Assembly: GCA_032716605.1 (NCBI GenBank)
Contig: CM064552.1
Location: 4,673,103-4,737,102 of the forward strand
Reading direction: 5' to 3'
DNA length: 64,000 bases
DNA from: Paralithodes platypus
Lineage: Eukaryota > Arthropoda > Malacostraca > Decapoda > Lithodidae
In this document: positions 56,754 through 64,000 of the stretch, piece after piece
Layout of the letters: every line of letters starts with the position of its first letter
Position numbering within the stretch: the first letter of the stretch is position 1
The notes under the pieces: generated by a model
What the model was told of the DNA's origin: nothing
Seen by the model: the letters and a program-made list of their open reading frames with translations, nothing else
Database searches by the model: none
Position numbers and translations under genes: made by a program

Positions 56754-57064
56754 TGTTGAAGGGGTTAAATGCTATAAATGCCAGCTATAGATGTTGTATA
56801 CAGGGATGAACTTTTACGAAAGGTTAGAGGTGCTTAACAAGGAAAGAGTTAAACTACATACACACATACTGCAGGCTATAACACACATGCAAACACACAC
56901 ACATACAGTAGATAGATAGATAGATAGATAGAGACTGGACAAGCACACACCCACCCACCCACCCCCACCCACACCCACCCACAGGTTCACAAATAACACC
57001 CCCTTAACCCCTTCAGCACCATGGCGCCTCTTACCATTAATTCAGGTTAAAATTACACGATTAT

Positions 57065-57070
57065 ACGCAG

Positions 57071-57128
<58 letters not shown>

Positions 57129-57130
57129 CT
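57065..57130. repeat. TA microsatellite
   Basis: TA dinucleotides with one GTA interruption. Confidence 0.9.
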
Positions 57131-57164
57131 TTTTTTTAGGTAGGTAGGTAGGTGCAAGTTTTTC

Positions 57165-57275
57165 GCGGTACAAGGTGTGAGGAGACTGCCCATCCACCTC
57201 TCCCTACTACCCGGGCATCGAACCCCTGAACTCTGGCCTGTGAGCCGGCTGAATGACTACTAAACCACCATTAAT
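57165..57275 (-). repeat. tRNA-derived SINE head
   Basis: Minus strand: GGTTTAGTAGTCATTCAGCC, then GGGGTTCGATGCCCGGG (B box), then a GGGCAGTCTCC body. Confidence 0.6.
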
Positions 57276-57319
57276 CCCCCAAAGGTCACCCCAGTGGGTC
57301 ACCTCTGGCCAAAACCTAA

Positions 57320-57598
57320 AGGGGAAGGGAAGGGGGGGGGGGGGGGGGGGGAAGGGGAAGGGGAGGGGAAGGGGAAGGGGGGGGGGGGGAGGGGGGAGGG
57401 GAAGGGGGAGGGGTAAGGGGCCCGAAGGGGAAAGAAGGGGAAGGGGGGGGGGGAGGGGGGGGGGGGGGGGGGGGGAGGGGGAGGGGGAAGGGGGAGGGGA
57501 GGAGGGGGAGAGAAGGGGAAGGGGAGGTTGGGGGGAGGGGGGAGGTGGGAGGGGGAGGGGAGGGGGGAGGGGGGAGGGGAGGGGGAAGGGGAGGGGGT
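57320..57598. repeat. G-rich polypurine tract
   Basis: About 280 bp almost entirely G and A, with many runs of four or more G. The Gly/Arg/Lys ORF over it is compositional, not a gene. Confidence 0.95.
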
Positions 57599-57639
57599 TC
57601 CTGAGGGTATCTAGGGAGACAACATAATAATGTAAAATA

Positions 57640-57800
57640 AATAACTAAAACAAAATTCTGTATTAGAGAAATCTACCTTCGGCCGGGACATTTTTCTACC
57701 GAAAAATGTCTAAATTTATCTAGAAAGTGGCTCAAGGGGGTGAAATTTTAAGCTTGATGGAGGTCTAGGGAACAAACTAAAAACCTCCCTTTAACTCCCA
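57640..57800. repeat. Foldback family fragment
   Basis: CCTTCGGCCGGGACATTTTT, CTACCGAAAAATGTC and TTGATGGAGGTCTAGGGAAC. Confidence 0.7.
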
Positions 57801-57917
57801 ATAACATATCCATTCCGTATACTGGGAACCGAACGCCAGTCTGTAGGGTTAAAGGGCAAGTAATCAATCAGACACCTCTATTAAAATCGTCTAATGGTAG
57901 CCAGAGTAAAAAGAGAG

Positions 57918-58092
<175 letters not shown>

Positions 58093-58139
58093 GGTAAAAA
58101 GCACACAACATTGCACAATTAAGCGTTACGAAACTAAAA

Positions 58140-58517
58140 ATAATTCGTGGTGTCTCCCTGGAATGAACACGAGAAGGCATACAAGAAAATCAACATAAAA
58201 TAGCATTGTATTGGGCCATGTTATCATTTACAAAGACAATATGAGAAGGACTACAAGAAAAATATCATTAAAAACTACTGTTTTGGCCATTTTATCACTT
58301 CCAAAGACATAATATGAACTGTAGACCACGATTTTATCTTTGCATATCCAGTAAATAAAGACTAACACGAACATTCGAACAATAAGCTACGATTTTATTT
58401 GTACATATCCAGTCAATATAGACTAAAAAGACAATTTAAACAGTAACTACGATGTTATCTTTGCATAAACAATAATAGAAACTACAAATAATGGACTCGA
58501 CTTTCGTTCGACACCCA
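58140..58517. mobile_element. MITE family A, copy 3 (internally expanded)
   Basis: Ends at AATGGACTCGACTTTCGTTC and GACACCC, matching the family A terminus. The interior block ACGATTTTATCTTTGCATAT..CAGTAAATA..GACTAA is repeated about three times. Confidence 0.6.
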
Positions 58518-58799
58518 ACCTCCAAAATGGGTGGTGGGCTAGGAAACCAAAATCCCACCCGCCACCACCCACTCCGGCAGAGAGGTATATACTGTAAATG
58601 GGCGTAATATGGGCGCTGCTAAACCCCACCCACCCCCTCACCCTTGGAACCGGGTGATGGGCGTACGAGTGGAAGAATGGGCGGGATGGTGGTGGTGGTT
58701 GGTGGGTGGAGAGAGAGCGAGATACGGAGGGGATTAGCGCACACACCCTTTCACTATCGAGGTCGGAGGGAGACTGGGCTAGACTTGGAACGAGACACC

Positions 58800-58827
58800 C
58801 TCTTTACTCTCTCTCACTCTCTATCCT

Positions 58828-58867
<40 letters not shown>

Positions 58868-59320
58868 TTGAAAACCCCCTTCAAACCTGTTTTAACGTGT
58901 TTTCTCTCAATCATTCTCTCTCTCTCTCTCTCTCTCTACTCTACTCTCACTCTCACACACACTCTCTCTCTCTCCACCTTCCTCATCCTACCTCTCTATC
59001 CTTCTACTCTCATCCTCTCTCTCTCTCTCTCTCTCTCTCTTCCTCACTAGCCTTCTACTCTACTCTCACACACTCTCTCTCTACCTCCCTCACTCACTCT
59101 CTCTCTCTCTCTCTCTCTCTCTGGATTTCCAAGCACCCTTTATAATTGTGCTTTCTCTCAATGTTTTCTGTTGCATTCACAAAAGCACTTCATTTACGCT
59201 CTCTCTCTCTCTCTCTCCACTAACTCCTTAAACCTCCTGTTAATTTGTTCCCTTGCTCTCAATATTTCATCCCGGCTTTCACTCTCACTCTCTCTCTCTC
59301 TCTCTCCTTATATTGAACGG
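58800..59320. repeat. CT-rich microsatellite region
   Basis: Repeated CT runs with about 20-40 bp unique inserts. Confidence 0.9.
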
Positions 59321-59329
59321 GTCTATTTC

Positions 59330-59632
59330 TGCCAATATACCCTAATTTATAAGGGTATATTATGATGGACACTTTAATATACCCCTTTCATACCCATATA
59401 TTATAATGTATACGATATTTATAGTGATATACCTTTCTATCATTATATTAATAGGGTAAACCTAATTCATAAGGGAATATTATGATGGACACTTAAATAT
59501 ACCCCTTTCATACCTATAATGGTGTTACAGTATAATCAATGTACCGTCTTCACTTACCGGTACCATGACTCTATGATGGACACTTTAATACACCCCTTTC
59601 ATACCTATAATGGTGATAAAGTATCATCTTTA
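59330..59632. repeat. Triplicated dispersed motif
   Basis: Three copies of TGATGGACACTTTAATATAC and CCCTTTCATACC, related to 4480-4690. Confidence 0.7.
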
Positions 59633-59637
59633 CTTAC

Positions 59638-59673
59638 TGGTGCCGGTGGTACCATGGCTGCTCCGTCGACGAC
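59638..59673 (-). CDS. Candidate 36-nt microexon
   Basis: On the minus strand a long pyrimidine tract and TTTCTGCAG precede 36 nt, followed by GTAAGTAAAG. This is an unusually good acceptor/donor pair. In phase 1 it reads open (RRRSSHGTTGT) and joins exon 2 as A|GT in the same way as exon 1, so it could be an alternative upstream exon of the TRIM-cyclophilin gene. In phase 0 it contains an ATG (MVPPAP) but does not join exon 2 in frame. It might belong to a different transcript. Confidence 0.45.
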
Positions 59674-59734
59674 CTGCAGAAAGAGAGAAAAAAGAAAGTT
59701 AGTTATATTTTAAGGTGGGTCACCGTTTTTTTTT

Positions 59735-59945
59735 TTTTTTTCTCTCCTTTTCTCTCTTTCCCTGGCTTGTATCCATTCGGCCCCATTCAGCCAACTGTTT
59801 TAAGAAGTTTATCCCCATCCAGGTGTCTAATTCTTCCTGGCGAGCGATAGCGAGCCAGCATTATATGGAGAAATCCGGCTTCGCCTGAGAAATATTTCTA
59901 TCGGAAAATTTACAAATTTAGCTTGCTGTCAAAACAAAAATATAT
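59735..59945. repeat. Foldback family, single arm
   Basis: TTGTATCCATTCGGCCCC, CCTGGCGAGCGATAGCGAGC and GGAAAATTTACAAATTTAGC, as in the left half of 45318-45632. Confidence 0.8.
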
Positions 59946-59954
59946 ACAGTATAT

Positions 59955-60275
59955 GCAACTACCACCACCCATCCAGCCCCACCTACCACAACTACCACCA
60001 CCCAGCCAGCCCCACCTACCACAACTACCACCACCCAGCCAGCCCCACCTACCACAACTACCACCACCCAGCCAGCCCCACCTACCACAAGAGACCACTA
60101 CTACCACTACTACCACCACCACCTACCACCACCCAGCCAGCCCCACCTACCACTAGGGACCACTACTACCACCACCACCTACCACCACCCAGCCAGCCCC
60201 ACCTACCACAACTACCACCACCCAGCCAGCCCCACCTACCACTAGGGACCACAACTACCACCATCACCTCATACA
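59955..60275. repeat. 29-bp ACC-rich minisatellite
   Basis: About eight copies of CACCCAGCCAGCCCCACC / TACCACAACTAC. Confidence 0.9.
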
Positions 60276-60319
60276 GTATGTTAAAGCTGTAGGCCCGTGT
60301 TTAAGCTGACCATACTTCC

Positions 60320-62130
60320 TTCACTCCACAACTACCACACCCACCTACCACACACCTACCACACATTCCTACCACAACTACCACACATTCCTACCACAAC
60401 TACCACACATATAATTTTCTATACATCAACTAAAAACCATATATACTATACCCGGGTACTGTATATTGAAAAGCAAGTTCCATCTAAAAATCAATCCAGA
60501 TAATTATAATTGCATAAAGACAAACATAGGGGGTCCAGGAGTTATTGTAAGTGACTGTACCCCTATAACTACCACACAGCTCCTACCACAACTACCACAA
60601 TGACTCTACACACCTACCACACTTACTCCACACAGCTACCACAACTACCACACACATACACCTGTTACAACTACCACACACACATACACGTACCACAACT
60701 ACCACTTCCACACCCACCCATCACTACCACACTAACCACCACACCCATTATCAACAGTTGGCCTTAACACTCGACCATCCGACGTTTTGGAGTTTGTTAT
60801 AGGGTTTGGGTTTAATTATAAGTCGTATTTTTTGATAGCTTGTTGCCTTTTCCGACCAATTTGCTTTTAGTTTGCCCACCAAGCTCAACAAAAAACCCGC
60901 CTGCCCTAGACCCCCTTCAAGTAAAACAAATAATACTACCAATAAATAAAACTCCCAGACCCCCTTTCAAGCTAACAAACATAAGTCACACACACCAACC
61001 ACAACTACCACACACACAGCTACCACAACTACCACCCACCCCACCCACCTACCATAAGTACCACACAATACAGACAACAACCACACATACACAACTACCA
61101 CACACACACCTACCACACAACCCATCTACCTACATTAATTACCACACAATACAAACAATAACAACCACACACACAGCTACCACACACCCCACCTACCTAC
61201 CATAAGTACCACACAATACAGACAACAACTACCACACATACAGCAACTACAACTACTGCACAACCCACCTACCTACCTACCATAAGTACCACACAATACA
61301 GACAACAACACCACACACACACCCCACCTACCAACTACCGACCACTGCAGTACCACACTACACACACACAGCTACCACACACAGCTACCACACACCCCAC
61401 CTACCTACCATAAGTACCACACAATACAGACAACAACAACCACACACCCCACCTACCATAAGTACCACACACTGCAGACAACAACTACCACACATACACA
61501 ACTACCACACACACAGCTACCACACACCCCACCTACCTACCATAACTACCACACAAAACACAACACCCACACATACCTACTACACACACACCACATACAC
61601 CACTATTGCACAACCCACCAACCTACCTACCATAAGTACACACACTACCAGAGACAACTACCACACACACAGCTACCACAACCCACCTACCTACCATAAG
61701 TACCACACAAAACAGACAACCACACACAACTACCACACACACACCTACCACTCACACAACTACCGCACACACACCAACCACACACATACCTACCACACAC
61801 ACACACACACAATACAGACAACTACCACACACACACCTACCACACACATACCAACCACACATACCTACCACACACACACACACAATACAGACAACTACCA
61901 CACACACCTACCACATACACCAACTATCACACACACAGCTACCACACACACAACTACTACACACACACACAAACCACACACATACCTACTACACACACAA
62001 CTACCACACACGTACCAACCACACACACACACACACATACCACACAACAACCACACTCAACCACAACTACCACCCAGGCCACCTAACTACCATAACTACC
62101 ACAACAAAGACCATTATCAGCAGGTTGGAT
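60320..62130. repeat. ACTACCACACA-type satellite field
   Basis: CTACCACACACA, CCACCTACC and CATAAGTACCACACAATACA blocks in irregular order, interrupted by foldback fragments (60770-60990) and unique pieces (60410-60545). Confidence 0.88.
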
Positions 62131-62149
62131 TAAAGGTGTAAGTCAGTAA

Positions 62150-62385
62150 CTCCTTAACACTATCTAACACAGGGGGTGGGGGTGGGTGGGGGGATCTCTT
62201 TTTTGGGCCTCCTGTCTTGCCTAAATCATTTTGGCGATATAAAGACATTTTACTCCATTACTTGGGCGATTATAAAACATTTCGCCCCATGCAGCTGTCG
62301 ATTGTATTCTGGGAAAGCGATAGCGAGCCTGCAATATAAGGGAACTGACCTTCGGTCGAAAAAATATTCTACTGACAATACCTCA
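62150..62385. repeat. Foldback family, single arm
   Basis: ATTTCGCCCCATGCAGC, GGGAAAGCGATAGCGAGCC and GACCTTCGGTCG. Confidence 0.65.
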
Positions 62386-62389
62386 ATAC

Positions 62390-62720
62390 ACAAACTACCA
62401 TAACCAACACACTCCTACCAAAACTACCACATACATCTGCCATAGCTACCAACCTACCACACACATCTACTATAACTACCACACATCTAAAGCAAGTATC
62501 GCACACACCAACCTCAACTACCCCCCCCCCCCCACACACCAACCACAACTACCAAACGCACCAACAACAGCTGCTACACAACTACCACACACAGCTACCA
62601 AAACAACCAGTCTACCACACACACACACCAACCACAACTACCACACACAGACACACTAACCACAACCACCCCACCTAGCTACCATAACTACCACAACAAA
62701 GACCATTATCACCAGACTGG
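62390..62720. repeat. ACTACCACACA-type satellite, continued
   Basis: CCAACCACAACTACCACAC blocks. CAAAGACCATTATCA..GGTTAAAGGTGTAAGTCAG is shared with 62105-62150, showing a larger duplicated unit. Confidence 0.85.
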
Positions 62721-62799
62721 GTTAAAGGTGTAAGTCAGTAACTCTTACAACCACTCCAACACTTAGAGAGGGAAGGAGGGGGGGGGGGGGGAGGACTGA

Positions 62800-62995
62800 C
62801 GCGTTTTAGCATTTTATTTTGGCTACCATTAGACGATTTTATGCAGCTTAGGAATGATCTTTGGGTATTAAAAGGGTAAAGGCTATTTCAATCAACCCTC
62901 TGACTTCCATATACCCTTCCTAATCTGAACAAAATCATCTAATAATTACCAGAAAACAGAAAAGAAATGCGTTTTGGATCTTGAAAGGATTAATT
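62800..62995. mobile_element. TTAA-type hairpin MITE, copy
   Basis: GGCTACCATTAGACGATTTT and AATCATCTAATAATTACC are inverted, and it ends ATCTTGAAAGGATTAA, as in 26530-26755. Confidence 0.7.
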
Positions 62996-63219
62996 ATAAG
63001 AGGTTGGGGTCCTGATATCTGGCCTACCTATAATCAAGAGGTATAACTTCTTATAACTCGAGAAGAATGAGACCAATCGAGCAAACATTCCTAGCATTTG
63101 GGAAGAGTCAACTTGAACATAGGTATGACCATTTACAGCCCATTTGCTCCAGCTCCTCTTGAGTTGAAGGATCAAGATTACCGTCACTTTCACTGGCGTC
63201 TGGTATACAACCATCCCAA

Positions 63220-63870
63220 CCATTACTAAAACCATCACAACCACTACTACCACTATAACAACCACAACTACAATTATTACAACTACCACTTCCACTACTA
63301 CAACCACCACTACCACACCAACCACAACCACACCAACTACCACTACTACAACCACCACTACCACACCAACCACAACCATACTACCACAACCACACCAACT
63401 ACCACTATTACAACCACCACTACCACACCAACCACAACCATACTACCACAACCACACCAACTACCACTACTACAACCACCACTACCAAACCAACCACAAC
63501 CACACCAACTACAACTACTACTACCACTACCACAACCACCACTGCCATAACACCACATCCATTACTACCACACCACCACTTACGGACAAACACAACTACT
63601 ACAACCTCAAAATCCCACTAATCAACCCACTACCCCACCACCACCCACCACAAGCAACCATCAACTACCCACACCACCACAACCAACCACCACCATACAC
63701 CAACCCCCACACATCCATCACTACCACACCAACTACTACTATTACAACCATTCATACAACTACTACAACCATCACAACCTCAAAATCCACACTATCAACC
63801 ACAACTACCACCACGACAAACCACTACCACAACCACAACAACCACAACTACCACCAACCACACTAACTTC
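63220..63870. repeat. ACTACCACC-type satellite
   Basis: CCACTACTACAACCACCACT and CAACCACAACCACACCAACT units. The valine/glycine-rich minus ORFs are artefacts. Confidence 0.9.
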
Positions 63871-63959
63871 CCTGTCTAGTTATTAATAGTGGTTATTTTA
63901 GAGACTGAGACTTTGATTTGATGGGTCTATTAGAGGAAATGTTAAAATACACTCAATAG

Positions 63960-63964
<5 letters not shown>

Positions 63965-64000
<36 letters not shown>
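63965..64000. repeat. GA microsatellite (runs off window)
   Basis: AG dinucleotides to the last base. Confidence 0.95.

Noticed and set aside
57253..57627. Gly/Arg-rich ORF (possible RNA-binding RGG protein).
   Set aside because: It is the translation of a G/A homopurine tract. No RGG spacing or flanking domain.

Overview
The window is eukaryotic nuclear DNA, most likely from a decapod crustacean or a close arthropod relative. This is inferred from very dense AG/CT, TA and TACA microsatellites, several tRNA-derived SINEs, a CR1-type LINE whose ORF1 carries an esterase domain, many hairpin MITEs, and long repeat-filled introns with good GT..AG splice sites. No species can be named from the sequence alone. 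One 100-N assembly gap lies at 50570-50669.

The backbone is one large minus-strand gene. Its exons chain in perfect phase from an ATG exon at 44740-44677, through 22864-22668, 21883-21635, about 16167-15915, 15149-14932, 11582-11514, 3072-2871, 2364-2139 and 1281-1125, to a stop exon at 491-407. The joined product (about 560-585 residues) has a C3HC4 RING finger, a B-box type 2, a coiled coil, a glycine-rich linker and a complete but divergent cyclophilin (peptidyl-prolyl isomerase) domain. This is a TRIM-cyclophilin architecture, analogous to the primate restriction factor TRIMCyp. Here, however, the cyclophilin part is split by introns, so it did not arise as a recent processed retrocopy. 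A 36-nt microexon at 59673-59638 could be an alternative upstream exon.

Almost everything else lies in the introns of that gene or upstream of it. From 1 to 24 kb there are degraded LINEs, a mariner transposase remnant with a SINE inserted in it (target-site duplication visible), TTAA-flanked and TA-flanked MITEs, and a CR1 LINE (17147-20930) nested inside another LINE. From 25041 to about 44515 a block of about 6.9 kb is tandemly repeated: two full units and one partial. Each unit carries an intronless plus-strand gene for an unrecognised four-transmembrane protein (299 aa; copies 1 and 3 intact, copy 2 frameshifted), a LINE fragment, a foldback element and a 69-bp minisatellite. A 5'-truncated poly(A) LINE sits exactly at each internal unit junction.

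From 45 to 64 kb the sequence is mostly simple repeats (TG, GA, CT, TA, ATAC-type, a G-rich purine tract and ACC/ACAC-type satellites), with one longer copy of the poly(A) LINE (51441-53990), SINEs and foldback elements. No rRNA, functional tRNA, CRISPR array or prokaryotic feature was seen.
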